Both the position numbers and the translations under genes were made by a program. A stretch of 46,464 nt of DNA from Delftia tsuruhatensis NBRC 16741 (lineage in GTDB: Bacteria; Pseudomonadota; Gammaproteobacteria; Burkholderiales; Burkholderiaceae_C), in the NCBI RefSeq assembly GCF_001571325.1, contig NZ_BCTO01000070.1, forward strand, positions 1 through 46,464. The letters are read 5' to 3'. Below the pieces are notes generated by a model that saw nothing but the letters and a program-made list of their open reading frames with translations, was not told where the DNA came from and did no database searches. Shown piece after piece: positions 16,383 to 25,481 of this stretch. Each line of letters opens with the position of its first letter. The first letter of the stretch is position 1.

Positions 16383-17327
16383 ATGCTCCCGGCGGGCATG
16401 CAACGGATGCGATATGAATTGACGGATCTCAGGGTTTTCCTTGCGATTGCCCAGGCCAAAAGCCTCAGCGCAGGCGCGGCTGAAATGCATTTGACGGCGC
16501 CATCGGCCAGCTACCGGCTCAAGAATCTGGAGCAGGCCATGGGCGCATCGCTGTTTGAAAGAACGTCCAAAGGCATGGTGCTGACCCCGGCGGGAATGAC
16601 GGTCAAGAAATACGCCGATTCCATTTTCGGCAGCGTGGACCGCCTGCACGGAGAAATGCAAAGACACATCAACGGAATATCGGGCCATATCCGCGTCTTT
16701 GCCAACAGCAGCACGCTGACGGGAATTGCGCCCGTGCTCAGCCGCTATCTGGCCCATTATCCGAACGTCAATGTGGACCTGGAGGAGCGCCTGAGCGAAG
16801 ACACGGTGCGCGCCTTGCTCGACGGCAGTGCCGATGTGGGCCTGGTGGCCGGCCAGATCGATCTGCATGGCCTGCACGCCATCACCTATGGCCACGATGA
16901 ACTGGTGTTTGTGGTGCCCGCTGGCCACCCCTTGGCCGCCAGCAGCAGGGTGCCGCTGGAAACCGCGCTGACCTACGACCTGGTCTCGATCGGCCGCAAG
17001 ACCAGCAACTTCCTCTACCTCCAAGGCATGGCTTCCAGGCTGGGCATGAATCCCAGGGTACGTGTGCACGCACCAACATTCGAGGCCGTGCTGCAGTGCG
17101 TGCAGGAAGGCGTGGGCATTGCGCTGGTGCCGCGCTCCATTGCCCGGCCGGCGCTGCAGGCGCGCAGGCTGGCTGCCGTGGGCCTGGACGAGGCCTGGGC
17201 GCAGCGCGAGCAGAAGGTGGTCACGCGCGAACCCGAAACCCTGCCCGCCTATGCCCGCGATTTCGTGGCCTATGTGGCGGCCCAGCCTTTGCCCGAGGAA
17301 GGCGCTGTGCAGGAATCCCTGCCTTAG
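16383..17327 (+). CDS. LysR-type transcriptional regulator
   Basis: A 314-aa LTTR. The winged HTH lies in about residues 10-70 (LTDLRVFLAIAQAKSLSAGAAEMHLTAPSASYRLKNLEQAMGASLFER; Ala/Ser replace the common Arg/Ser in the recognition helix). The effector-binding domain follows from about 95. The start is uncertain: ATG 16383, 16398 or 16407 (MRYELTDL, where family similarity begins). It is divergent from Bug-MaoC and 94 bp before the CoA-transferase gene, so it probably controls both in response to their substrate. Confidence 0.88.
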   Translation: MLPAGMQRMRYELTDLRVFLAIAQAKSLSAGAAEMHLTAPSASYRLKNLEQAMGASLFERTSKGMVLTPAGMTVKKYADSIFGSVDRLHGEMQRHINGISGHIRVFANSSTLTGIAPVLSRYLAHYPNVNVDLEERLSEDTVRALLDGSADVGLVAGQIDLHGLHAITYGHDELVFVVPAGHPLAASSRVPLETALTYDLVSIGRKTSNFLYLQGMASRLGMNPRVRVHAPTFEAVLQCVQEGVGIALVPRSIARPALQARRLAAVGLDEAWAQREQKVVTREPETLPAYARDFVAYVAAQPLPEEGAVQESLP

Positions 17328-17390
17328 AAGATTTGGAATTCCGCTTAGAAAATGCCGACTGGCTGGGTGATGGTCGCACTTCTAGAATGC

Positions 17391-17409
17391 GGCGAATCGA
17401 ATATTCGCC
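17391..17409 (+). promoter_or_regulatory. Dyad upstream of the CoA-transferase gene
   Basis: GGCGAAT-CGAAT-ATTCGCC, a perfect 7-bp inverted repeat ending 12 bp before the start codon. It may be an operator or an mRNA hairpin near the ribosome binding site. Confidence 0.4.
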
Positions 17410-17421
17410 TCGTTCAAGAAA

Positions 17422-18567
17422 ATGCAGACACGCCCATTGGATGGTTTGACGGTATTGGCCATGGAACACGCCGTGGCAGGGCCTTTTGCCAGCCGGCAGC
17501 TGGCGGACCTGGGGGCCAGGGTCATCAAGCTGGAGCGATTGCCCGATGGGGATTTTGCACGGGGCTATGACGACAAGGTCCATGGTGAATCATCCTTTTT
17601 TGTCTGGGCCAATCGGGGAAAGCAAAGCCTGGCCGCAGATATCAAGACCGCCGAAGGGCAGCATATCGTCGGGAAAATACTGGAAAACGCCGATATCCTG
17701 ATCCAGAACCTGGCCCCGGGTGCCATGCAGAGAATGGGCATGGATTTCGACAGCCTGCATGAGAAATATCCGCGTCTCATCGTCTGCGATATATCGGGCT
17801 ATGGCGAGGGCGGCCCGCTCAGCGACAAAAAGGCCTACGACCTGCTGATCCAGGCGGCAGCCGGCCTGATCTCGGTCACGGGCACGCCCGACCAGCCCGC
17901 GCGCGTGGGCATTTCCATCGCCGACATCGCGGCCGGCATGTATGCCTACTCGGGCATTTTGTCCGCCCTGCTGCAGCGCGCCCGCACCGGCCGGGGCCTG
18001 CGCGTGGAGGTATCCATGCTGGAGGCGCTGGCCGAATGGATGTCCTACCCGCTGAACTTCGCCCATTACGGCGGCACGGCGCCCGCGCGCAGCGGGCTGA
18101 CCCATCCTTCCATCGCGCCCTATGGCCAGTACACGGCCGGTGACGGCCAGAGCCTGATCTTCGGCCTGCAGAACGACCGCGAATGGCACAGCTTCTGCGC
18201 CCATGTGCTGCAGCAGCCCGCGCTGGCGCAGGACACGCGCTTTGCCACCAACCTGCAGCGCGTGGCGCACCGCGCGGAACTCGATGCGGTGATCGCCTCC
18301 GTGCTGGCCCCCCTGAGCCGCGAACAGGCCATGCAGCGCCTGGATGCAGGCGGCATCGCCAACGCGCCGCTCAACGACATGCACGCGGTCTGGAACCATC
18401 CGCAGCTGCAGGCGCGTGAACGCTGGCGCGAGGTGGCCACGCCCACCGGCAGCATCCAGGCCCTGCTGCCCCCGGCCACGCTGTCGGATGCCGAAGCCGC
18501 CATGGGCGCCGTGCCCGCGCTGGGCGAGCATACGCAGGCGCTGTGGGAGGAGTTTGGCGGGCGGTAA
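17422..18567 (+). CDS. Class III CoA-transferase (CaiB/BaiF family)
   Basis: A 381-aa CoA-transferase that moves CoA between carboxylates. Recognisable family blocks are GPFASRQLADLGARVIKLE, the NRGK(Q)S block with L-x2-D, QNLAPGAMQRMG, ISGYGEGGP and YDLLIQAAAG with the catalytic Asp (D140). Length is normal. ATG at 17422, followed by a bidirectional terminator before gyrB. With MaoC, Bug and LysR next door it looks like a short carboxylic-acid utilisation locus (uptake, CoA activation, hydration). Itaconate-type pathways use the same enzyme classes plus a citramalyl-CoA lyase, which is absent here, so the substrate remains open. Confidence 0.87.
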   Translation: MQTRPLDGLTVLAMEHAVAGPFASRQLADLGARVIKLERLPDGDFARGYDDKVHGESSFFVWANRGKQSLAADIKTAEGQHIVGKILENADILIQNLAPGAMQRMGMDFDSLHEKYPRLIVCDISGYGEGGPLSDKKAYDLLIQAAAGLISVTGTPDQPARVGISIADIAAGMYAYSGILSALLQRARTGRGLRVEVSMLEALAEWMSYPLNFAHYGGTAPARSGLTHPSIAPYGQYTAGDGQSLIFGLQNDREWHSFCAHVLQQPALAQDTRFATNLQRVAHRAELDAVIASVLAPLSREQAMQRLDAGGIANAPLNDMHAVWNHPQLQARERWREVATPTGSIQALLPPATLSDAEAAMGAVPALGEHTQALWEEFGGR

Positions 18568-18599
18568 ACATGGCCAGGGGGGCCAAGGTCCGGCCATGA

Positions 18600-18627
18600 A
18601 AAAAGCGCTCCTTGCAGAGCGCTTTTT
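18600..18627. terminator. Bidirectional terminator, CoA-transferase / gyrB
   Basis: AAAAAGCGCTC (18600-18610), loop CTTGCA, GAGCGCTTTTT (18617-18627). Each strand reads as a GC stem followed by Us, so it serves both convergent genes. Confidence 0.9.
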
Positions 18628-18648
18628 GCAGTGTGCCGTTCGGCTGGA

Positions 18649-21228
18649 TCAGACGTCGATATTGCCCGCCCGCAGCGCATTCGTCTCGATGAAGTCCCGG
18701 CGCGGCTCCACCTCGTCGCCCATGAGCATGGTGAACACGCGGTCGGCCTCGATGGCGTCGCCGATCTGCACCTGCAGCAGGCTGCGCACGGTGGGGTCCA
18801 TGGTGGTCTCCCACAGCTGCTCGGGGTTCATTTCGCCCAGGCCCTTGTAGCGCTGGCGGGCCGTGGTGCGTTCGGCCTCGTGCAGCAGCCATTGCATGGC
18901 CTGGCGAAAGTCGGTGGCCTTGTCGCTCTTGGCCTTCTCGCCTTCGCCGCGCGTGACCTTGGCGCCTTCGCCCAGCAGGCCGTTGAAGTTCTGGGCTTCG
19001 TCGGCCAGCGCGGCGTAGTCGTGGCTGCGCACGAACTCCTGGGTGAGGATGGAGCTCTTGATGTTGCCGTGGTGGTGGCGGCTGATGCGCAGCACGGGCT
19101 TTTCGGAGACCGGGTCGATTTCGGCCGTGACCTCGGCGGGCACGCCCGTGGTGGTCAACTCGCGCAGCTTGGCCTCCAGGATGGGGGCGCAGGCCTGTGC
19201 CGCCTCGATGCTGTCCAGCGTGATCTGCACGCCGTCGGCGATGGCGCGCAGGGCCTCGGCATCCATGAAGTTGGACAGGCGGTCGATGACGGTCTCGGCA
19301 GCCAGGTGCATGTTGGCCAGCTTGGCCAGTTCCTCGCCGTCCAGCGTGCGCGGGTTGGCGCCGCCGGTGCTGACGCTGGCGTTCATCAGCGCGATGCGCA
19401 GCAGGTACTGGTTGAGCGCGGGGCCGTCCTTGATGTACAGCTCTTCCTTGCCGTTCTTGACCTTGTACAGCGGCGGCTGGGCGATGTAGATGTGGCCGCG
19501 CTCGACCAGGTCCGGCATCTGGCGGTAGAAGAAGGTCAGCAGCAGGGTGCGGATGTGGGCGCCGTCCACGTCCGCGTCGGTCATGATGATGATGCGGTGG
19601 TAGCGCAGCTTGTTGGGGTCGAAGTCGTCGCTGCCGCTCTTGCCCGATTCGGCCGTGGCCTTGCCGATGCCGGTGCCCAGGGCCGTGATCAGGGTGACGA
19701 TTTCGTTGCTGGACAGCAGCTTCTCGTAGCGGGCCTTTTCCACGTTCAGGATCTTGCCGCGCAGCGGCAGGATGGCCTGGAACTTGCGGTCGCGACCTTG
19801 CTTGGCGGAGCCGCCGGCGGAGTCACCCTCGACGATGTAGATCTCGCACAGCGCCGGGTCCTTTTCCTGGCAGTCGGCCAGCTTGCCGGGCAGGCCCATG
19901 CCGTCGAGCACGCCCTTGCGGCGCGTCATCTCGCGGGCCTTGCGCGCGGCCTCGCGGGCACGCGCGGCATCGACGATCTTGCTGCACAGGATCTTGGCGT
20001 CGTTGGGCTTTTCCTCCAGGTAGTCGGTCAGCGCCTTGGCGACGATGTCCTCCACGGGCGCGCGCACTTCGCTGGAGACCAGCTTGTCCTTGGTCTGGCT
20101 GCTGAACTTGGGCTCGGGCACCTTCACGGACAGCACGCAGCACAGGCCTTCGCGCATGTCGTCGCCGCTGACCTCGACCTTGGCCTTCTTGGCCAGCTCG
20201 TTCTGCTCGATGTACTTGCCGATCACGCGCGTCATGGCGGCGCGCAGGCCCGTCAGGTGGGTGCCGCCGTCGCGCTGCGGGATGTTGTTGGTGAAGCACA
20301 GCACCTGCTCGGCGTAGCTGTCGTTCCACTGCATGGCGACTTCGACGCCGATCTCGGTGCCGGGGATGCCGCCGTAGCTTTCCGCAGGACGCGTGCCGTT
20401 GGCGTGGAAGGCGGTGGGGTGCAGCACCTTCTTGTTGGCGTTGATGAACTGCACGAAGCCCATGACGCCGCCGGCGCCGGAGAAGTCGTCCTCGCGGCCG
20501 TCGCGCTCGTCCTTGAGGCGGATGCGCACGCCGTTGTTCAGGAAGGACAGTTCGCGCAGGCGCTTGGCCAGGATCTCGTAGCGGAACTCATGGTTCTGCG
20601 TGAAGATTTCCGTGTCGGGCAGGAAGTGGACCTTGGTGCCGCGCTTGTCGCTCTTGCCGACCACGCGCATGGGCGAGACTTCGACGCCGTCCACGATCTC
20701 GATGGGGCGGTTCTGCACCTGGCCGCGCGAGAAGTCGATCTCGTAGACTTCGCCGTCGCGGCGCACGCTGAGCTTGAGCCAGATGGACAGTGCGTTCACG
20801 CAGGACACGCCCACGCCGTGCAGGCCGCCCGAGACCTTGTAGCTGTTCTGGTTGAACTTGCCGCCCGCGTGCAGTTCGGTGAGGGCGATTTCGGCCGCCG
20901 AGCGCTTGGGCTCGTGCTTGTCGTCCATCTTCACGCGCGTGGGGATGCCACGGCCGTTGTCGATGACGGACAGGGAGCCATCGGCATGGATGGTGACCAG
21001 GATGTCGTCGCAGTAGCCGGCCAGGGCTTCGTCGATGGAGTTGTCCACCACTTCGAAGACCAGGTGGTGCAGGCCCGTGCCATCGGAGGTGTCGCCGATG
21101 TACATGCCGGGGCGCTTGCGCACGGCCTCCAGGCCTTCGAGGATCTGGATCGCGCCTTCGCCATAGCCGCTGGAGTCTGAGCCTTCGGGGGCAATGGTCT
21201 GGTTTTCTGGCTTGTTCTCGTCGGTCAT
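18649..21228 (-). CDS. gyrB: DNA gyrase subunit B
   Basis: An 859-aa ATPase subunit of gyrase, which introduces negative supercoils together with GyrA. The GHKL ATP site is in the first 220 residues (EVVDNSIDEALAGY, DNGRGIP, GLHGVGVSCVNALS). The TOPRIM domain begins near IVEGDSAGGSAKQGRDR, with metal-binding DADVDGAHIRTLLLTFFYRQ. The C-terminus ends with the gyrase tail KGLGEMNPEQLWETTMDP and ENALRAGNIDV. The length implies the TOPRIM insertion found in Gram-negative GyrB. It lies 200 bp downstream of dnaN, in the standard dnaA-dnaN-gyrB order. Confidence 0.98.
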   Translation of the reverse strand: MTDENKPENQTIAPEGSDSSGYGEGAIQILEGLEAVRKRPGMYIGDTSDGTGLHHLVFEVVDNSIDEALAGYCDDILVTIHADGSLSVIDNGRGIPTRVKMDDKHEPKRSAAEIALTELHAGGKFNQNSYKVSGGLHGVGVSCVNALSIWLKLSVRRDGEVYEIDFSRGQVQNRPIEIVDGVEVSPMRVVGKSDKRGTKVHFLPDTEIFTQNHEFRYEILAKRLRELSFLNNGVRIRLKDERDGREDDFSGAGGVMGFVQFINANKKVLHPTAFHANGTRPAESYGGIPGTEIGVEVAMQWNDSYAEQVLCFTNNIPQRDGGTHLTGLRAAMTRVIGKYIEQNELAKKAKVEVSGDDMREGLCCVLSVKVPEPKFSSQTKDKLVSSEVRAPVEDIVAKALTDYLEEKPNDAKILCSKIVDAARAREAARKAREMTRRKGVLDGMGLPGKLADCQEKDPALCEIYIVEGDSAGGSAKQGRDRKFQAILPLRGKILNVEKARYEKLLSSNEIVTLITALGTGIGKATAESGKSGSDDFDPNKLRYHRIIIMTDADVDGAHIRTLLLTFFYRQMPDLVERGHIYIAQPPLYKVKNGKEELYIKDGPALNQYLLRIALMNASVSTGGANPRTLDGEELAKLANMHLAAETVIDRLSNFMDAEALRAIADGVQITLDSIEAAQACAPILEAKLRELTTTGVPAEVTAEIDPVSEKPVLRISRHHHGNIKSSILTQEFVRSHDYAALADEAQNFNGLLGEGAKVTRGEGEKAKSDKATDFRQAMQWLLHEAERTTARQRYKGLGEMNPEQLWETTMDPTVRSLLQVQIGDAIEADRVFTMLMGDEVEPRRDFIETNALRAGNIDV

Positions 21229-21430
21229 GGAAGGCCCTGGGGTAGTTCCGTCGGAAGCTGTCGCTTCGCTTGAAAATGTTCGATTCGGCCGCTGGCGCGG
21301 TGCGTAGGGACGCGCGCTGCGGGCTACGAGTCGGATAGGGTGGTTGCGCGCCTTGCACCGGCTTGTGCCACCGGGCGGCGGGTGCAGGGGCTGCGCAATG
21401 TGTCAGGCATCGGGTAGGTGTGGCGCGCGC
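21229..21430. other. dnaN-gyrB intergenic spacer
   Basis: 202 bp, GC-rich, with no gene seen. It may contain a gyrB promoter, but I cannot name a convincing one. Confidence 0.4.
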
Positions 21431-22549
21431 TCAGATGCGCATCGGCATCACGACGTACTTGAAGCTGTCGTTCTCGGGGATGGTCAGCAGCGCCGAGCTG
21501 TTGCCGTCCTGCAGGTCGATCCTGATCATGTCCTGGCTCATGTTGGACAGGGCGTCGATCAGGTAGGTGACGTTGAAGCCGATCTCGATGGTGTCGCCAC
21601 CGTAGTCGATGTCCAGCTCGTCCATGGCCTCTTCCTGCTCGGCGTTGTTGGAGGCCACGCGCAAGGTGCCGGGCTCCACCGTCAGGCGCACGCCCTTGAA
21701 CTTGTCGCTGGTCATGATGGCCGTGCGCTGCAGACTGGCCAGCAGCGGGGCGCGGCCCAGGGTCACGCTGTTGGTGTGGTTGCGCGGGATGACGCGGTTG
21801 TAGTCGGGGAACTTGCCCTCGACCAGCTTGGTCACGAACTCCATGCCGCCGAAGGTGAACTTGGCCTGGTTGTTGGCGAACTGCATCTCGATGTGGGGCT
21901 GGTTCTCGCCGCCGGCATCCGACAGCAGGCGCTGCAGCTCCAGCACGGTCTTGCGCGGCAGGATCACTTCCTGCTTGGGCACTTCCACGTCCAGCTGGCT
22001 GCTTGCAAAGGCCAGGCGGTGGCCGTCGGTGGCCACCAGGGACAGCTGCTTGCCCTCGGCCACGAACAGGATGCCGTTGAGGTAGTAGCGGATGTCCTGC
22101 ACGGCCATGGCGAAGGAGACCTGGCCCAGCAGGTCCTTGAGCACCTTCTGCGGCACGCTGAAGGAAGGGCCGAAGGCCGCAGCCTCCTGCACCAGCGGGA
22201 AGTCCTCGGCCGGCAGGGTCTGCAGCGTGAAGCGGCTCTTGCCGCCCTTGAGCACCATCTTGGCCTGCTGGGTCTCCAGGCTCACGGTCTGGTCGCCGGG
22301 CATGGTCTTGAGGATGTCGATCAGCTTGCGCGCGCCCACGGTGGTGGTGAAGTCGCCGGTGTCGCCGCCGAGTTCGGCGGTGGTGCGGATCTGGATTTCC
22401 AGGTCGCTGGTGGTCAGCTGCAATGCGTTGCCGGTCTTCTTGATCAGCACGTTGGCCAGGATGGGCAGCGTGTGGCGGCGTTCGACGATGCCGGACACCG
22501 ATTGCAGGACCGCGAGAACTTTGTCTTGTGTGGCTTTCAGGACGATCAT
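21431..22549 (-). CDS. dnaN: DNA polymerase III beta subunit (sliding clamp)
   Basis: A 372-aa processivity clamp with three similar domains. The N-terminus MIVLKATQDKVLAVLQSVSGIVERRHTLPILAN and the C-terminus ending YVVMPMRI are both diagnostic for DnaN. It dimerises around DNA and tethers Pol III and many repair proteins. The gene sits 121 bp downstream of dnaA on the same strand. Confidence 0.98.
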   Translation of the reverse strand: MIVLKATQDKVLAVLQSVSGIVERRHTLPILANVLIKKTGNALQLTTSDLEIQIRTTAELGGDTGDFTTTVGARKLIDILKTMPGDQTVSLETQQAKMVLKGGKSRFTLQTLPAEDFPLVQEAAAFGPSFSVPQKVLKDLLGQVSFAMAVQDIRYYLNGILFVAEGKQLSLVATDGHRLAFASSQLDVEVPKQEVILPRKTVLELQRLLSDAGGENQPHIEMQFANNQAKFTFGGMEFVTKLVEGKFPDYNRVIPRNHTNSVTLGRAPLLASLQRTAIMTSDKFKGVRLTVEPGTLRVASNNAEQEEAMDELDIDYGGDTIEIGFNVTYLIDALSNMSQDMIRIDLQDGNSSALLTIPENDSFKYVVMPMRI

Positions 22550-22670
22550 GTCAACCTCTGATTTAAGGATGCGGGTCTCGGTGGGAGCGGCGGCTCACAC
22601 ATGAGCCCCCTCTTGCCGCTCGAATCCCCCATTTTGCCGCGTACGCAGGGCCTGAACGGGGGAGTTTTCA

Positions 22671-24077
22671 TCAACCTTTGAGAGTTTGCTCCAGCACGTG
22701 CAGCTGCTGGTTCAGCTCGGTCAGTTGCTGGCGTTCGCCGGCGATCTTGCGCACCGCGTGCAGCACGGTGGTGTGGTCGCGTCCGCCGAACAGCTCGCCG
22801 ATCTCGGGCAGGCTCTTCTGGGTCAATTCCTTGGCCAGGTACATGGCAATCTGGCGCGGTCGGGCAATGCTGGCCGGGCGCTTCTTGCTGTACATGTCGG
22901 CCACCTTGATCTTGTAGTAGTCGGCCACCGTCTTCTGGATGTTTTCCACGCTGATCTGGCGGTTCTGGATGGACAGCAGATCACGCAGGGCCTCGCGGGC
23001 CAGCTGGATGGAGACTTCCTTCTGGTTGAAGCGCGAATAGGCCAGGATCTTGCGCAGCGCGCCTTCGAGCTCGCGCACGTTGGAGCGCACGTTCTTGGCC
23101 ACGAAGAAGGCGACTTCCTCGGGCATCTCGGCGTTCTCGGCGCGGGCCTTGTTGATCAGGATGGCCACGCGCATCTCCAGCTCGGGCGGCTCGATGGCCA
23201 CCGTCAGCCCGGAGTCGAAGCGCGAGACCAGCCGCTCGTGGATGTTGGCCAGACCCTTGGGATAGGTGTCCGAGGTCATCACGATGTGGCTCTTCTTGGC
23301 CAGCAGGGCCTCGAAGGCGTTGAAGAACTCCTCCTGCGTGCGGTCCTTGTTGGCGAAGAACTGCACATCGTCGATCAGCAGCAGATCCAGCGAGTGGTAG
23401 CGCTCCTTGAATTCGTCAAAAGTGCGGCGCTGGTAGGCCTTGACCACATCCGAGACGAACTGCTCGGCGTGGATGTAGAGAACTTTCGCGTCGGGCTTGT
23501 CGGCCAGCAGCTTGTTGCCCACGGCATGCACCAGGTGGGTCTTGCCCAGGCCCACGCCGCCGTAGATGAACAGCGGGTTGTACAGGTGGCCGGGCGAGCC
23601 CGCCACATGCATGGCGGCCGAGCGTGCCATGCGGTTGGCCGTGCCTTCCACCAGGGTTTCAAAGGTCAGCGCGGCGTTCAGGCGCGTACGGAAGACCGGC
23701 GCTGCCGCGTCTTCGCCAGTGACCGTGGGCACCGAGGTGACAATGGTTTCCGGTGGGGCCGAGCGCTCGCTGGAAGATGGGCGAACATAAGTACGCACAA
23801 CGCTTTCCCGTTGAGCGAGCGCTAACTCAAGTGTCACCGGCTGGCCATAGAGCGACTCCAGCATGGCCGAGATGCGGCCTGCATATTGGGCGCGGATCCA
23901 GTCGAGCTTGAAGCGGTTGGCCACGTAGACGGTGACTTTGGAGAAGTCTTCGGCGACGTGCGCGGTCAGGGGCTTGATCCAGGTGTTGAACTGCTGCTCA
24001 GGCATTTCCTGCCCCAGTTGCTCAACGCAGACTTGCCACAGGCCCTGGCCTGCATCGTTCGTAGGTTCCTCTGTCAT
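22671..24077 (-). CDS. dnaA: Chromosomal replication initiator DnaA
   Basis: A 468-aa initiator that binds 9-bp DnaA boxes and melts the origin. Domain I (1-90) is followed by a linker rich in Ser, Pro, Thr and Val, the AAA+ domain with Walker A GGVGLGKTHL and Walker B LLLIDDVQFF, and domain IV with the DnaA signature GRDHTTVLHAVRKI. Length and order are normal. The upstream region has two DnaA boxes (24092-24100 and 24142-24150) in opposite orientation, which suggests autoregulation. Confidence 0.98.
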   Translation of the reverse strand: MTEEPTNDAGQGLWQVCVEQLGQEMPEQQFNTWIKPLTAHVAEDFSKVTVYVANRFKLDWIRAQYAGRISAMLESLYGQPVTLELALAQRESVVRTYVRPSSSERSAPPETIVTSVPTVTGEDAAAPVFRTRLNAALTFETLVEGTANRMARSAAMHVAGSPGHLYNPLFIYGGVGLGKTHLVHAVGNKLLADKPDAKVLYIHAEQFVSDVVKAYQRRTFDEFKERYHSLDLLLIDDVQFFANKDRTQEEFFNAFEALLAKKSHIVMTSDTYPKGLANIHERLVSRFDSGLTVAIEPPELEMRVAILINKARAENAEMPEEVAFFVAKNVRSNVRELEGALRKILAYSRFNQKEVSIQLAREALRDLLSIQNRQISVENIQKTVADYYKIKVADMYSKKRPASIARPRQIAMYLAKELTQKSLPEIGELFGGRDHTTVLHAVRKIAGERQQLTELNQQLHVLEQTLKG

Positions 24078-24216
24078 TGTCGAAGTCTAGTTGTGGATAG
24101 GAGGAACTGTTGCGAGGCTGCCATTGTAGCTTTTGCGGAAGTTATCCACAAAATATCAGGAGCTTGTCCTCTGCCCTGTCGCAAAATGGGCAGGCATCCT
24201 TCGGGTTCGAAGGGCA

Positions 24217-24245
24217 TTGCATCAAGTGGGCAACGCTGTGATAAT
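24217..24245 (+). promoter_or_regulatory. Candidate rpmH promoter (extended -10)
   Basis: TTGCAT (24217-24222), a 17-bp spacer and GATAAT (24240-24245) preceded by TG-n. The -35 is weak but the extended -10 compensates. It implies a leader of about 240 nt before rpmH. Confidence 0.5.
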
Positions 24246-24254
24246 CGCGGGTTT

Positions 24255-24272
24255 CCCTGAATGTGTTCAGGG
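24255..24272 (+). other. 5'-terminal hairpin in the rpmH leader
   Basis: CCCTGAA-TGTG-TTCAGGG, a perfect 7-bp stem with a tetraloop, falls a few nucleotides after the start predicted from the promoter above. It may stabilise the transcript; no T-tract follows, so it is not a terminator. Confidence 0.4.
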
Positions 24273-24491
24273 TGATATGTCCCGCCCGTCTGCATCGGGT
24301 CTGCATGCTGCTGCTGGTTGCCTTGGGCGAAACCTGCCCGGTTCGCGCTCCTGGCCGCACATGGCAAGTGCATCGTGCAGATTTTTGGCAGGTGGCCTGG
24401 CGGTTTGCCTTTGTGGCGGCTGCTGGCTGCACTGCGTGTAGCGTGCCGGATACGGGACCGGTGCAAAACTGAACCTTCTCTAGGAACCAAC

Positions 24492-24626
24492 ATGAAACGT
24501 ACTTACCAACCCTCCAAGACCCGTCGCGCCCGCACCCACGGCTTTCTGGTCCGCATGAAGACCAAGGGCGGCCGCGCCGTGATCAACGCTCGCCGCGCCA
24601 AGGGCCGCAAGCGTCTGGCCGTCTAA
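24492..24626 (+). CDS. rpmH: 50S ribosomal protein L34
   Basis: 44 aa, MKRTYQPSKTRRARTHGFLV then KTKGGRAVINARRAKGRKRLAV, a near-consensus L34. It begins the conserved rpmH-rnpA-yidD-yidC operon. Confidence 0.98.
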   Translation: MKRTYQPSKTRRARTHGFLVRMKTKGGRAVINARRAKGRKRLAV

Positions 24627-24684
24627 GGCCAGCCATTGCTGGGCGGTTTGCTCGCTGCACTGAACCCCTGAAAGGGGTGCTGGA

Positions 24685-25194
24685 ATGCAACGGCTGAAAA
24701 CACGTCCGCAGTTTCAGGCCGCCATGGCTGCTGGTACGGTTTCGCGTACCGCGCACTTCGCCCTGCACCGTCTCGTTCTGACGGAGCAGGTCGCTGCCAT
24801 GCCGCCACCGACAGGGCCCGGATCGCAAGATCCGCAGGCCCTGTTCGGCATTGGCGCGGTGCGCCGGGATGCCTGGCTGGGTGCCATGGTGCCCAAGCGC
24901 TGGGCGCGCCGATCGGTGACACGCCACACCATCAAGCGGCAGATCTACGCCGTGGGCGGCGAGCACGAGGCCTTGATGCTCCATGGCGCGCATGTGGTGC
25001 GATTGCGCTCGGGCTTTGACCGGCGCCAGTTCGTGAGCGCCACGTCCGATGTGCTCAAGCAGGCGGTTCGTGCCGAGCTGCAGCAGCTGTTCGCCCATGC
25101 CGCGAAACGCCTGTCGCAGCCGGCACCCGGGCTGCCTCAGCCAGCGCAGGAGCCGGCCGCTGCCGCTGGCGAGCCTGCCGGAGCCACGCCATGA
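24685..25194 (+). CDS. rnpA: Ribonuclease P protein component
   Basis: A 169-aa protein subunit of RNase P, which assists the RNA subunit in 5'-maturation of tRNA. The RNR motif appears as KRWARRSVTRHTIKRQIY. The family is usually 110-130 aa. This one carries a Pro/Gly-rich insertion around residues 33-50 (AAMPPPTGPGSQDPQ) and an Ala/Pro-rich tail (about 140-169). The tail overlaps the yidD start by 4 bp (ATGA), so translation is coupled. Confidence 0.93.
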   Translation: MQRLKTRPQFQAAMAAGTVSRTAHFALHRLVLTEQVAAMPPPTGPGSQDPQALFGIGAVRRDAWLGAMVPKRWARRSVTRHTIKRQIYAVGGEHEALMLHGAHVVRLRSGFDRRQFVSATSDVLKQAVRAELQQLFAHAAKRLSQPAPGLPQPAQEPAAAAGEPAGATP

Positions 25195-25481
25195 TGCAGC
25201 GGCTGCTGATGGCGCTGGTGCGTGGCTATCGGCTGATGCTCAGTCCCTGGCTGGGCTCGGCCTGCCGCTTCACGCCGACCTGCTCTGCCTATTCCCTTGA
25301 AGCGCTGGAGCAACACGGCGCTGCGGTAGGCTCCTACCTGACACTGCGCCGACTGGCGCGCTGTCATCCGTGGTGTGACGGGGGGCATGACCCTGTGCCA
25401 GAGCACAAGCCCAGGCTGTTCACCAGCCTGACGGCTGCGCCCGAAAACACCCAACCTTCCTCACCTAAGAAGTCTTCATGA
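25191..25481 (+). CDS. yidD: Membrane protein insertion efficiency factor YidD
   Basis: A 96-aa small amphipathic protein that aids YidC-dependent insertion. The family pattern is clear: YRLMLSPWLGSACRFTPTCSAYSLEALEQHG...RRLARCHPWCDGGHDPVP. It overlaps rnpA by 4 bp and yidC by 4 bp. Confidence 0.95.
   Translation: MMQRLLMALVRGYRLMLSPWLGSACRFTPTCSAYSLEALEQHGAAVGSYLTLRRLARCHPWCDGGHDPVPEHKPRLFTSLTAAPENTQPSSPKKSS

Larger units (their letters stand above)
24078..24491. promoter_or_regulatory. dnaA / rpmH divergent control region with DnaA boxes
   Basis: This 414-bp region contains TGTGGATAG (24092-24100, one mismatch) and a perfect TTATCCACA (24142-24150) facing each other near dnaA. On the other side is an extended -10 promoter for rpmH. 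It is the classical place for oriC in many bacteria, and both flanking operons are transcribed away from it, but it has only two boxes and lacks a long AT-rich segment. Confidence 0.6.

Noticed and set aside
18631..21180. 849-aa plus-strand ORF opposite gyrB
   Set aside because: A shadow of gyrB on the other strand; low-complexity Ala/Val/His translation.
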